Assembly (NCBI RefSeq): GCF_000739085.1
Contig: NZ_CP009110.1
Coordinates: 4,154,001 to 4,218,000, forward strand
Length of the DNA: 64,000 nucleotides
Direction: 5' to 3'
Origin: Amycolatopsis methanolica 239
GTDB lineage: Bacteria > Actinomycetota > Actinomycetes > Mycobacteriales > Pseudonocardiaceae
The notes beneath the pieces were generated by a model. The model had not been told where the DNA came from. It was given only the letters and a program-made list of their open reading frames with translations, and made no database searches. The position numbers and the translations under genes are program-made. Positions 48,632-57,932 of the stretch are shown here, piece by piece (within the stretch, counting starts at the first letter, position 1; every line of letters starts with the position of its first letter).

Positions 48632-50248
48632 GTGGCATTGGGCGAGCAGAGCACCGGTGGCGGTGCGGTGGCGGTACCGCTGTCCCCGGTGCGGCCCCCC
48701 GAGGCCGGGCCGCTGGAGCAGCGGGAACTGCGCGCACTGGACATCGTCCGCCGCCTCGGCACGATCGGCGCCCTGCTGCTCGCGCTCGGCTCGCTGGGCG
48801 CGGGGGCGGCTCCGGTGCTGAACCCGGTCCAGGACATCCCTGTCCTGCGCCTGTTCGCCCGCATCCCGACCGTCTCGCTGGCCATCTGCTTCGCCGGCAT
48901 GGGCATGCTCGTCGTGGGCTGGCTGCTGCTCGGCCGGTTCGCGCGGCCGGGGCGCGCCCGGCTCGCCACCCGCGCGCAGCTCACCCGCACCCTCGTCATG
49001 TGGCTGACGCCGCTGATGTTCATCCCGCCGCTGTTCTCCCGCGACGTCTACAGCTACCTCGCGCAGAGCGAGATCGTGCACCGCGGCATGGACCCCTACT
49101 CGCTGGGCCCGGCGCAGGCCCTCGGCGTCGCCGACCCGCTCACCAGCGGCGTGTCCAACATGTGGCGGGAGACCCCGGCGCCCTACGGTCCGCTGTTCCT
49201 GAAGCTGGGCAGCTGGATCTCCGCGGTCGTCGGCGACAACATCGTCGCCGGGGTGCTGCTGCAGCGCGCGCTCGCGCTGGCCGGTGTCGCCCTGATCATC
49301 TGGGCCCTGCCGCGGCTGGCGCAGCGCTTCGGCGTCGAACCGGCGACCGCGCTGTGGCTGGGCGCGGCCAACCCGCTCGTGTTGTTCCACCTGGTCGCCG
49401 GCGCGCACAACGAGGCCCTCGGCATCGGCCTCATGGTCGCCGGCCTGGAGCTGGGCATCCGCCGCCTCCCGGTGCGGGTCGCCGGCGACACGGCGCCGCC
49501 GCTGGCCCGCGGTGAGGTCCTGTTCATCGTGCTCGGCGCGGCCGTCATCACGCTCGGCGCGGCGGTGAAGATCAACGCGATCATCGCGCTGGGCTTCTTC
49601 GGCGTGATGATCGCCCGCCGCTGGCACGGCCGCATCACCGACCTGCTGCGCGCCGCGGCGCTGGTCACCGGCGTGTTCGCGGCGGTCATGGTGGCCGTGT
49701 GCCTGGGCACCGGGCTGGGCTTCGGCTGGGTCGGCGCCCTCGGCACGCCCGGTCTGGTGCGCAGCTGGATCTCCCCCACCGCCGAGCTGGCCAACCTCGG
49801 CGGCGTCCTCGGCATCGCGCTCGGCCTGGGCAACCACACCAACGCGCTCGTGTCGATCCTGCAGCTGGCCGGCACCGCGCTGGCCGGGCTCATCACGGCC
49901 AAGTTCCTCTGGGACAGCTTCCGCTGGCGCTACCGGCCCATCATCGGCCTCGGGGTTTCGCTGGGTGCGTTCATGATGCTGCACGTCGCGATGCAGCCGT
50001 GGTGGCTGCTGTGGGCGGTCATCCCGCTCGCCGCCGCGGCGGGCACCTCCCGGTTCCGGGTCGCCGCCAGCGTCGCCAGCGTCGCGCTGGCGTTCCTCGC
50101 CGCGCCGCCGGGCAGCACGTTCGACGGCCGCTCGTTCGTCGTGCCGCAGGCCTACCTGGCCGCGGCTCTCGTCGTCGCCGTCGCGATGGTCGTCGTGTGG
50201 CGCAGGGCACCTCTTCTGCTGAAGAGGGATCCGCAGCCGGTGGCCTGA
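48632..50248 (+). CDS. mptB: alpha-(1->6)-mannopyranosyltransferase, MptA/MptB type
   Basis: A 538-residue GT-C membrane protein with about twelve to thirteen hydrophobic segments. The first large extracytoplasmic loop contains FSRDVYSYLAQSEIVHRGMDPYSLGP with the DVYSY acidic motif, then APYGPLFLKL, typical for MptA/MptB mannosyltransferases that build the alpha-1,6-mannan backbone of lipomannan from decaprenyl-phospho-mannose. It is divergent from sufR, exactly as Rv1459c (MptB) is in M. tuberculosis. GTG 48632 is used. Confidence 0.87.
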   Translation: MALGEQSTGGGAVAVPLSPVRPPEAGPLEQRELRALDIVRRLGTIGALLLALGSLGAGAAPVLNPVQDIPVLRLFARIPTVSLAICFAGMGMLVVGWLLLGRFARPGRARLATRAQLTRTLVMWLTPLMFIPPLFSRDVYSYLAQSEIVHRGMDPYSLGPAQALGVADPLTSGVSNMWRETPAPYGPLFLKLGSWISAVVGDNIVAGVLLQRALALAGVALIIWALPRLAQRFGVEPATALWLGAANPLVLFHLVAGAHNEALGIGLMVAGLELGIRRLPVRVAGDTAPPLARGEVLFIVLGAAVITLGAAVKINAIIALGFFGVMIARRWHGRITDLLRAAALVTGVFAAVMVAVCLGTGLGFGWVGALGTPGLVRSWISPTAELANLGGVLGIALGLGNHTNALVSILQLAGTALAGLITAKFLWDSFRWRYRPIIGLGVSLGAFMMLHVAMQPWWLLWAVIPLAAAAGTSRFRVAASVASVALAFLAAPPGSTFDGRSFVVPQAYLAAALVVAVAMVVVWRRAPLLLKRDPQPVA

Positions 50249-50263
50249 GCCGAGGTCGTACGC

Positions 50264-51195
<932 letters not shown>

Positions 51196-51199
<4 letters not shown>

Positions 51200-51990
51200 C
51201 CGCACCGGCCAGGTTCCCCGCCGGCACCTTCACGCCCGCTCCCGGCGCGGGCAGCCGCGCGCGCATGCTGTTCACCCACGCCAAGCTGGAGACCAGCCTC
51301 ACGTTGCGGCACGGTGAGCAGATCCTGCTCACCCTGCTCATCCCGCTGGCCCTGCTGATCGGCCTGACACTGCTGGACATCCTGCCCGCGGGCGACCTGG
51401 ACGGGGTGTCCAAAGCGGACTGGGTGACGCCGCGGATCTTCGCGCTCGCGGTCATGTCGTCGGCGTTCACCGGGCAGGCGATCGCGCTCGGCTTCGACCG
51501 CCGCTACGGCGTGCTCAAGCGGCTGTCGGCCACCGCCATCCCGCGCTGGCTGCTCGTCGCGGGCCGGATCGTCGCGGCGCTCGTCGTGGTGCTGCTGCAG
51601 GTCGTGGTGCTCGGTGTGGTCGCCGCGTTCCTCGGCTGGAGCCCGTCGCCGGCGGGCATCGCCGAGGCGGTGGTGCTGCTGGTGCTCGGCACGCTGAGCT
51701 TCGGCGCGCTGGGGGTGCTGCTCGGCGGCTCGCTGCGCGCGGAGGCGGTGCTGGCGCTGGCCAACATCGTGTGGTTCGTGCTGCTGCTCGCGGGCGGCAT
51801 CCTGCTCGCGCCGTCCACGCTGCCGTCGGCCGCCGCGACCGTGATCGAACTCCTGCCGTCGGGGGCGCTGGCCGAGGGACTGCGCGCCGCGCTCGTCGAC
51901 GGGCAGTTCGCCGTCGGACCGGTCGTCGTGCTCGCCGTGTGGGGCGCACTGGCCGCCGCGCTGGCCGCGAAAACGACAAAACTGACCTGA
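51196..51990 (+). CDS. ABC-2 type transporter permease
   Basis: A 264-residue membrane protein with six hydrophobic segments, the ABC-2 permease partner of the preceding ATPase. ALGFDRRYGVLKRLSATAIPRWLLVAGRI is the conserved cytoplasmic coupling region. GTG 51196 overlaps the ATPase stop (GTGA). Position matches Rv1457c. The exported substrate is unknown; proximity to heme A synthase is conserved in actinobacteria and may be functional. Confidence 0.9.
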
Positions 51991-52005
51991 CATTAGGATG
52001 TTCCC

Positions 52006-52983
52006 GTGGCCCTGAGCTCCCTGATCGCCCGCCTGCCCTACCCGTCGCGCCCGGTTCAGCGCGCGATCGCCGTCGCCGCGATCGTGGCCCAGGCCGGCAT
52101 CGGGGTCACCGGCTCGGTCGTCCGGGTCACCGGTTCGGGCCTGGGCTGCCCAACCTGGCCGCAGTGCTTCCCGGGCAGCATGGTGCCGGTCGCGCACCCC
52201 GAGTTCGACACGCTCAACCAGTGGATCGAGTTCGGCAACCGGCTGCTCACCGTCGTGGTGGTGCTGGTCTCCGCGCTGGCGGTGCTCGCCGCGTGGCGCG
52301 TGCAGATCGCCCACCCCGAGCGCAAGCGCCTGGTGAAACTCGCCTGGACGATGCCCGGCGGTGTCGTGCTGCAGGCCGTGGTCGGCGGCATCACGGTGCT
52401 CGCGAAGCTCGAGTGGTGGACGGTCGCGATCCACTTCCTCGCCTCCACCCCGCTGGTGTGGCTCGCGGTCCTGCTGCTGCGCGCGTTCAACGAGGGCGAC
52501 GAGCCGGCCCGCTGGCTCATCCCGCCGCTGGCGAAGAAGCTGCTGGTCACGCTCGTCGTGGCGCTGTGGGCGATCCTGATCGCCGGCACCACGGTCACCG
52601 GCGCCGGCCCGCACGGCGGCGACCCGGAGACCCACCGGCTGGACGCGCCGATCGAGGTCCTCGCGCAGGTCCACGGCGGGCTGCTGGTCTGCTACCTGCT
52701 GGTGCTCGCGGTCTTCGGCCTGGTCCTGATGCGCGGCGGCACCCCGGCCGCGCTGTGGCGGCGCTACGCGATCGTGTGGGTGGTCGCGCTGGCGCAGGGC
52801 GTGCTGGGTTCGGTGCAGTACGCCCTCGGCATCCCGGAGGCGCTGGTGTCGCTGCACGTCCTCGGCTCGGCGCTGGTGATCGTGGCGACGGCCGCGCTGT
52901 GGTGCGGCTGCCGCGATCGCGGGCCGGTCACCTCGGCGGGCCCGGCGCCGCGCGAACCGGAGCTGACCGCGGCCCGCAGCTGA
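52006..52983 (+). CDS. ctaA: heme A synthase, CtaA/Cox15
   Basis: A 325-residue membrane enzyme that oxidises the C8 methyl of heme O to heme A for cytochrome oxidase. Eight hydrophobic segments are seen. VTGSVVRVTGSGLGCPTWPQCFPGS is the family signature with the paired Cys of the first extracellular loop. IEFGNRLLTVVV and WWTVAIHFLASTPLV, and later QVHGGLLVCYL and LVSLHVLGSALV, supply heme-ligand His. GTG 52006 follows AGGATG. It is 15 bp after the permease stop. Confidence 0.94.
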   Translation: MALSSLIARLPYPSRPVQRAIAVAAIVAQAGIGVTGSVVRVTGSGLGCPTWPQCFPGSMVPVAHPEFDTLNQWIEFGNRLLTVVVVLVSALAVLAAWRVQIAHPERKRLVKLAWTMPGGVVLQAVVGGITVLAKLEWWTVAIHFLASTPLVWLAVLLLRAFNEGDEPARWLIPPLAKKLLVTLVVALWAILIAGTTVTGAGPHGGDPETHRLDAPIEVLAQVHGGLLVCYLLVLAVFGLVLMRGGTPAALWRRYAIVWVVALAQGVLGSVQYALGIPEALVSLHVLGSALVIVATAALWCGCRDRGPVTSAGPAPREPELTAARS

Positions 52984-53095
52984 CCGCGGGTGGGGCGGGG
53001 GTTCCGCAGCCCGTCATGCGGTAGTAACGCCCGAGGGGGGTATTCGCCAAGACGGCTCCGTACGGTGGGGCCGGAGAGAGAGGTTACTGCCGCCC

Positions 53096-54010
53096 ATGAC
53101 GAAACCGCTGATCTCGCATCGCCGGTCCTCCAGTCAGATGATCGTGCTCAAAGCGTTCCTGCTGATCCCGTTCCTCGCCCTGATCACCGCCGTTCCGCTG
53201 GCGTGGGGCTGGGGCCTGACCTGGCTCGACCTGGGCCTGGCGGTGTTCTTCTACGTCGTCGCGACCCTCGGGGTGACGGTGGGCTACCACCGGTACTTCA
53301 CGCACGGCGCGTTCAAGACCGGCCGTCCGCTGCGGGTCGCGATGGCGATCGCCGGCAGCATGGCCGTGCAGGGGTCGGTCATCTTCTGGGTGGCCAGCCA
53401 CCGCCGCCACCACGCGTTCGCCGACCGCGAGGGCGACCCGCACTCCCCCTGGCTGTTCGGCACCAGCCCGGCGGCGCTGCTGCGCGGTTTCTGGCACGCG
53501 CACATGGGGTGGATGTTCCAGCGCGAGGTGACCAACTACGAGCGGTTCGCGCCGGACCTGCTGGCCGACGACGACCTGCGCGTGGTGAACCGGCTGTTCT
53601 GGCTGTGGATCGTGCTGAGCCTGGGCCTGCCGACGCTGCTCGGCGGGCTGCTGAGCTGGTCGTGGTGGGGCGCGGTGACCGCGTTCTTCTGGGCCGGGCT
53701 GGTGCGGATCGCGTTCCTGCACCACGTGACGTGGTCGGTGAACTCGATCTGCCACATGATCGGCGACCGGCCGTTCGCCAGCCGGGACAAGGCGTCGAAC
53801 TTCTGGCCGCTGGCGATCCTGTCGATGGGCGAGTCGTGGCACAACTCCCACCACGCGGACCCAACGTGCGCCCGGCACGGCGTGCTGCGCGGGCAGGTGG
53901 ACGTGTCGGCGCGGCTGATTTGGATCTTCGAGAAGCTGGGCTGGGCGCGCGACGTGCGGTGGCCGCGCGCCGAGCGCCTCGCCGCGAAGCGGCTCGAACC
54001 CGCTTCCTAG
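53096..54010 (+). CDS. acyl-CoA/fatty-acid desaturase
   Basis: A 304-residue integral membrane di-iron desaturase (stearoyl-CoA delta-9 type). All three His boxes are present: HRYFTH (65-70), HRRHH (102-106) and HNSHH near residue 246. Four membrane segments pair around them. It introduces a cis double bond into membrane fatty acids; the redox partner is not nearby. ATG 53096 is preceded by a GAGAGAGAGG stretch. The 3' end nearly meets the convergent 54014-54319 gene. Confidence 0.92.
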   Translation: MTKPLISHRRSSSQMIVLKAFLLIPFLALITAVPLAWGWGLTWLDLGLAVFFYVVATLGVTVGYHRYFTHGAFKTGRPLRVAMAIAGSMAVQGSVIFWVASHRRHHAFADREGDPHSPWLFGTSPAALLRGFWHAHMGWMFQREVTNYERFAPDLLADDDLRVVNRLFWLWIVLSLGLPTLLGGLLSWSWWGAVTAFFWAGLVRIAFLHHVTWSVNSICHMIGDRPFASRDKASNFWPLAILSMGESWHNSHHADPTCARHGVLRGQVDVSARLIWIFEKLGWARDVRWPRAERLAAKRLEPAS

Positions 54011-54013
54011 TTC

Positions 54014-54319
54014 CTACAGGGCGTGCCCGGCCATCCGGCGACGGTGGCCGGGCCCGATCTGCGTGGAGTTGACGGTCTCGGCGTCCCACTCGGCCGGTTC
54101 CAGGTCTTCCACGGCCTCGACGAGCTTCTGGCCGGTCGCCACGGACGGGACGACGACGTCGCCCATCGCGCCGTCGTGGCCGACGAGCACCACGCGCGCC
54201 CCGGCGCGGCCGATGTTCTCCACGACAGCCTTCGCCGGCTTGCCGTGCTCGGCGACGAAGCGGCGGGCGGTCGTAAGCTGCTTGGCGGTGGGCGCCGGTG
54301 CCTCGGTCTCTTCAGCCAT
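54014..54319 (-). CDS. conserved hypothetical protein, ~100 residues
   Basis: A 101-residue soluble protein. The pattern RFVAEHGKPAKAVVENIGRAGARVVLVGHDGAMGDVVVPSVATGQKLVEAVEDL suggests a compact alpha/beta domain. The C-terminus is acidic followed by a basic GPGHRRRMAGHAL tail. Similar proteins are widespread in actinomycetes, but no function is known to me. It is divergent from the quinone oxidoreductase and starts at ATG 54319. Confidence 0.72.
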   Translation of the reverse strand: MAEETEAPAPTAKQLTTARRFVAEHGKPAKAVVENIGRAGARVVLVGHDGAMGDVVVPSVATGQKLVEAVEDLEPAEWDAETVNSTQIGPGHRRRMAGHAL

Positions 54320-54397
54320 GTCGGCATCTTAGGGAAGATCCGTGCCGCCCACCCGGTTGTGCGAGGTGAACCCGACCACGTCAGGAGGACACAGGCG

Positions 54398-55369
54398 ATG
54401 CCCACGGCAGTGCAGATTCGGCAGACCGGCGGACCCGAGGTGCTGGAGGCCGGTGACGTCGAGGTCGGCGATCCCGGGCCGGGTGAGCTGCTGGTCGACG
54501 TCGCCGCCGCGGGCGTGAACTACATCGACACCTACCAGCGCAGCGGGGTCTACAAGATCGACCTGCCCGCGACGCTGGGCATGGAGGGCGCCGGAACGGT
54601 GGCGGCGGTCGGCGAGGGCGTGACGGGCTTCGCGGCCGGTGACCGGGTGGCGTGGCAGGGCGTGCTCGGCGGGTACGCGCAGCAGGCCCGGATCCCGGCG
54701 ACCGCCGCGGTCGCGGTGCCCGAGGGCGTGTCGCTGGAGACTGCCGCGGCGACGATGCTGCAGGGCGTCACCGCGCACTACCTGGTGCGGTCGACGTACG
54801 AGGTGCGGGAGGGCGACACGATCCTGCTGCACGCGGCCGCGGGCGGCGTCGGGCTGCTGCTGACGCAGCTGGCCAAGGCGCGTGGCGCGCGGGTGATCGG
54901 CACGGTGTCGACCGAGGAGAAGGCGGCGCTGGCCAGCGAGGCCGGTGTGGACGACGTGATCCGGTACGACCAGGTCGATTTCGCCGAGGAGGTCCGGAGG
55001 CTGACCGGCGGCGAGGGGGTGGCCGCGGTGTACGACGGGGTCGGCAAGTCCACTTTCGACGGAAGCCTGGCGAGCCTGCGGGTGCGCGGTTTCCTGGTGC
55101 TGTTCGGGGCGGCGAGCGGGCCGGTCCCACCGGTCGACCCGCAGCGGCTCAACGCGGCGGGCTCGGTCTACCTGACGCGCCCGACGTCGGCCCACTACGT
55201 GCGCACCCGCGACGAGCTGGCGTGGCGCACGAACGAGCTCTTCGAGGCGGTCACCTCGGGCGCGCTGAAGGTCCGCGTGGGCGCCAAGTACGCGCTGTCG
55301 GACGCCGCGAAGGCGCACGAGGACCTGCAGGGCCGCCGCACGACGGGCAAGGTGCTGCTGATCCCGTAG
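54398..55369 (+). CDS. NADPH:quinone oxidoreductase (zeta-crystallin-like MDR)
   Basis: A 323-residue medium-chain reductase without zinc ligands. It shows the N-terminal GroES-like fold (NYIDTYQRSGVY, LGMEGAGTVAAVGEGV), the nucleotide-binding HAAAGGVGLLLTQLAKARGA and the C-terminal HEDLQGRRTTGKVLLIP ending, all typical of QorA. It reduces quinones with NADPH. ATG 54398 is preceded by AGGAGG at 54383-54388; upstream in-frame sequence overlaps the divergent gene and is not used. Confidence 0.92.
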   Translation: MPTAVQIRQTGGPEVLEAGDVEVGDPGPGELLVDVAAAGVNYIDTYQRSGVYKIDLPATLGMEGAGTVAAVGEGVTGFAAGDRVAWQGVLGGYAQQARIPATAAVAVPEGVSLETAAATMLQGVTAHYLVRSTYEVREGDTILLHAAAGGVGLLLTQLAKARGARVIGTVSTEEKAALASEAGVDDVIRYDQVDFAEEVRRLTGGEGVAAVYDGVGKSTFDGSLASLRVRGFLVLFGAASGPVPPVDPQRLNAAGSVYLTRPTSAHYVRTRDELAWRTNELFEAVTSGALKVRVGAKYALSDAAKAHEDLQGRRTTGKVLLIP

Positions 55370-55411
55370 GACAGCTCGGGCATGCGGATCGCGACCGCCG
55401 GTTCGTCGAGA

Positions 55412-55447
55412 GCCGGTCCCGCCTCCGGATCAGGAGGCGGGACCGGC
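55412..55447. terminator. bidirectional terminator
   Basis: GCCGGTCCCGCCTCC (55412-55426) and GGAGGCGGGACCGGC (55433-55447) are perfect 15-bp arms with a 6-nt loop, 4 bp from the end of hpnH and 42 bp past the oxidoreductase stop. It ends the hopanoid operon and the convergent gene. Confidence 0.75.
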
Positions 55448-55451
55448 CAGC

Positions 55452-56456
55452 TCACACGCTCACGGCGGCGCGGATCGTCTCCTTCAGGCTGCTCGTCGTC
55501 GCGATCACGGCCGTCGGTTCATAGCCGCAGTGCGCCATGCAGTTGGCGCACCTCGGGTCCTTGCCGCGGCCGAACTTGTCCCACTCCGTCTCCTCGATCA
55601 GCTCCCGCCAGGTCTTGGCGTAGCCGTCGTCGAGGAGGTAGCACGGCCGCTGCCACCCCAGCAGCGAGTACGACGGGATCCCCCACGGCGTGCACTCCAG
55701 GTCCCGTTTGCCCTCGATGAAGTCGAGGAACACGGGCGAGTGGTTGAGCCGCCACTTCTTGCGGCGCCCGTCGGCGAAGGCCTTGGAGAACAGCTCCCGC
55801 GTCTGCTGCACCCCGAGGAAGTGCTCCTGGTCCGGCGCCTTCTCGTAGGCGTACCCCGGCGACAGCTGCATGTTGTCGACCTTGACCACGTCGTTGAGGT
55901 AGTCCAGCACGTCGATGACGTCCTGCGGGGTGTCGGTGTTGAAGAACGTCGTGTTCGTCATCACCTTGAAGCCCTTGGACTTCGCGAGCTGGATCGCCTC
56001 GACCGCGGCCTGGAAACCGCCCTCCTTGCGCACCGACGCGTCGTGCTTCTCCTCGAGCCCGTCGATGTGGACCATCCAGGTGAAGTTGCGGTGCGGCTTG
56101 AACTTGTGGATGTGCTTGGGCAGCAGCAGCGCGTTCGTGCACAGGAACACGATCTTGTTGCGCTCCAGCAGGATCCGCGTGATCTCGTGGATCTGCGGGT
56201 GCATCAGCGGCTCACCACCGGCGATGGACACCATCGGCGCGCCGCTCTCCTCCACGGCGCCCACGGCCTGCTGCACCGGCATCCGCTGCTTCAGCAGGTG
56301 CGCGGGCTGCTGGATCTTCCCGCAGCCACCGCACTTGAGGTTGCACGCGAACAACGGTTCCAGCTCGACCAGGATCGCAAACTTCTCCTTGCGCAGCAGC
56401 TTCTGCTTGGCCAGGAACGCACCCAGCCGGATCGACTGGCGTAATGGCATGCCCAT
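55452..56456 (-). CDS. hpnH: adenosylhopane synthase HpnH, radical SAM
   Basis: A 334-residue radical SAM enzyme that adds the 5'-deoxyadenosyl radical to diploptene to form adenosylhopane. The cluster motif is Cys38-Cys42-Cys45 in ACNLKCGGC. SIAGGEPLMHPQI is the SAM-binding GGEP segment. The C-terminal CANCMAHCGYEP is the extra Cys-rich tail typical of HpnH. It is last in the operon, 3 bp after the hpnG-ispH fusion. Confidence 0.93.
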   Translation of the reverse strand: MGMPLRQSIRLGAFLAKQKLLRKEKFAILVELEPLFACNLKCGGCGKIQQPAHLLKQRMPVQQAVGAVEESGAPMVSIAGGEPLMHPQIHEITRILLERNKIVFLCTNALLLPKHIHKFKPHRNFTWMVHIDGLEEKHDASVRKEGGFQAAVEAIQLAKSKGFKVMTNTTFFNTDTPQDVIDVLDYLNDVVKVDNMQLSPGYAYEKAPDQEHFLGVQQTRELFSKAFADGRRKKWRLNHSPVFLDFIEGKRDLECTPWGIPSYSLLGWQRPCYLLDDGYAKTWRELIEETEWDKFGRGKDPRCANCMAHCGYEPTAVIATTSSLKETIRAAVSV

Positions 56457-56459
56457 GGT

Positions 56460-57932
56460 CTAGCTCACCTCCCGGGGTAGTGTGAAAACCACGTCCTCAA
56501 CGGCCTCCGCGCTTTCGGTCACCGTCGACCGGCCCAGCCCGCGAAGGCACCCCACCAGCTCCGCCACCAGGTCCGGTGGGGCCGAGGCGCCCGCGGTGAT
56601 CCCGATCCGCTTCGCCCCGGCCAGCCAGCGCAGGTCCACTTCGGACACGTCGTCGACGAGCCTGGCCCGGGTTCCCCGCCGCCGCGCCACTTCCACCAGG
56701 CGCAACGAGTTGGACGAGTTCGCCGAGCCGACCACGAGGACGAGGTCCGCCACCTCGGCCACCGCCGTCACCGCGCGCTGGCGGTTGGTGGTGGCGTAAC
56801 AGATGTCGTCGCGCCGCGGGCCCTCGATGCCGGGGAACCGGGAGCGCAGCACCGAGGCGATCTCCTCCGCCTCGTCCACGGCCAGCGTGGTCTGCATCGC
56901 GTAGGCCACGCCGCCCTCGGGCGCCCACACGTGCGCGGCCGCCTCGGCGTCCTCCACCACCACGATCCGCTCCGGCGCCTCCCCGACCGTGCCCTCGACC
57001 TCCTCGTGGTCGGCGTGCCCGATGAGGAACACCGTGTCGCCACGCCCGGTGTAGCGCTTGACCTCGGTGTGCACCTTCATCACCAGCGGGCAGGTCGCGT
57101 CGATCACCCGCAGGTCCCGTGCCTGCGCCGCGGCGCGCACGGCCGGGGCGACGCCGTGCGCGGCCAGCACCGTCGTCGCGCCGCGCGGCACCTCCTCGAC
57201 CTCCTGCACGAACACCGCGCCCAGCGCTTCCAGCCGCCGCACCACGTGCGCGTTGTGCACCACCTGGCGGCGCACGTAAACCGGCGCGCCGTACCGCTCC
57301 AGCGCCCGCTCGACGATCTCGATGGCGCGCTCGACGCCGGCGCAGAACGAGCGCGGGCTGGCGAGCAGCAGTTCGCCCTCCCCCGCCGCCTCGCACCACT
57401 CGCGCAACGCCGGGACCGCGGCCCGCAGCGACCGCAGTCCGGTCAAGCCGCGCAGCATCGTGCCCGGCCGCCACAGCGGCTGGTCCGGGGTGTCCACAAT
57501 GGCCCGCACGACCGCGACCGGGCCGGGCAGCGAAGCGAACTCCGCGGACTCCATGTCGACAGCCAGCGCGCCGTTTCGCGCATACCTGGCCCGTTCCGCA
57601 CCGTCCACGACGGAGGGCGCGGACGCGATCGGTCCGAGGTGGACGGTCAACCCGAGCCGCCGCAACGCCGCGGCGAGCACCGGCGCCGAGTGCAGCGGCA
57701 CCCGCCCGTGCGGGCCCTCGATCTCGGTCGCCACCACCAGGTCACCCGGCCGCACCTCCGGCACCAGCGCCCCGCCGACGCCGGCGACCAGGACCGGCCG
57801 CCCGGCCGCGGCCAGCCGCTGCGCCGATTCCGCCGCGCGGCGCGGCCCCATCCCGCCGCGCAGCACGACCAGGCCCGGCGTCCGCAGCGCGGAGGCCTCG
57901 ACGCGCATCGGCGCGACCACGACGCCGGTCAT
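56460..57932 (-). CDS. fusion of HpnG-type nucleosidase and IspH reductase
   Basis: A 490-residue two-domain protein. Residues 1-175 are a nucleoside-phosphorylase-fold domain (GGMGPRRAAESAQRL, AGVGGALVPEVRPGDLVVATE, VDMES at 125-129), corresponding to HpnG, which cleaves adenine from adenosylhopane. From about 187 it is 4-hydroxy-3-methylbut-2-enyl diphosphate reductase: LLLASPRSFCAGVERAIEIVE, with cluster Cys197, Cys281 and Cys378. The linker is continuous and in frame. One protein thus joins precursor supply and side-chain processing. ATG 57932 overlaps the shc stop. Confidence 0.9.
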   Translation of the reverse strand: MTGVVVAPMRVEASALRTPGLVVLRGGMGPRRAAESAQRLAAAGRPVLVAGVGGALVPEVRPGDLVVATEIEGPHGRVPLHSAPVLAAALRRLGLTVHLGPIASAPSVVDGAERARYARNGALAVDMESAEFASLPGPVAVVRAIVDTPDQPLWRPGTMLRGLTGLRSLRAAVPALREWCEAAGEGELLLASPRSFCAGVERAIEIVERALERYGAPVYVRRQVVHNAHVVRRLEALGAVFVQEVEEVPRGATTVLAAHGVAPAVRAAAQARDLRVIDATCPLVMKVHTEVKRYTGRGDTVFLIGHADHEEVEGTVGEAPERIVVVEDAEAAAHVWAPEGGVAYAMQTTLAVDEAEEIASVLRSRFPGIEGPRRDDICYATTNRQRAVTAVAEVADLVLVVGSANSSNSLRLVEVARRRGTRARLVDDVSEVDLRWLAGAKRIGITAGASAPPDLVAELVGCLRGLGRSTVTESAEAVEDVVFTLPREVS

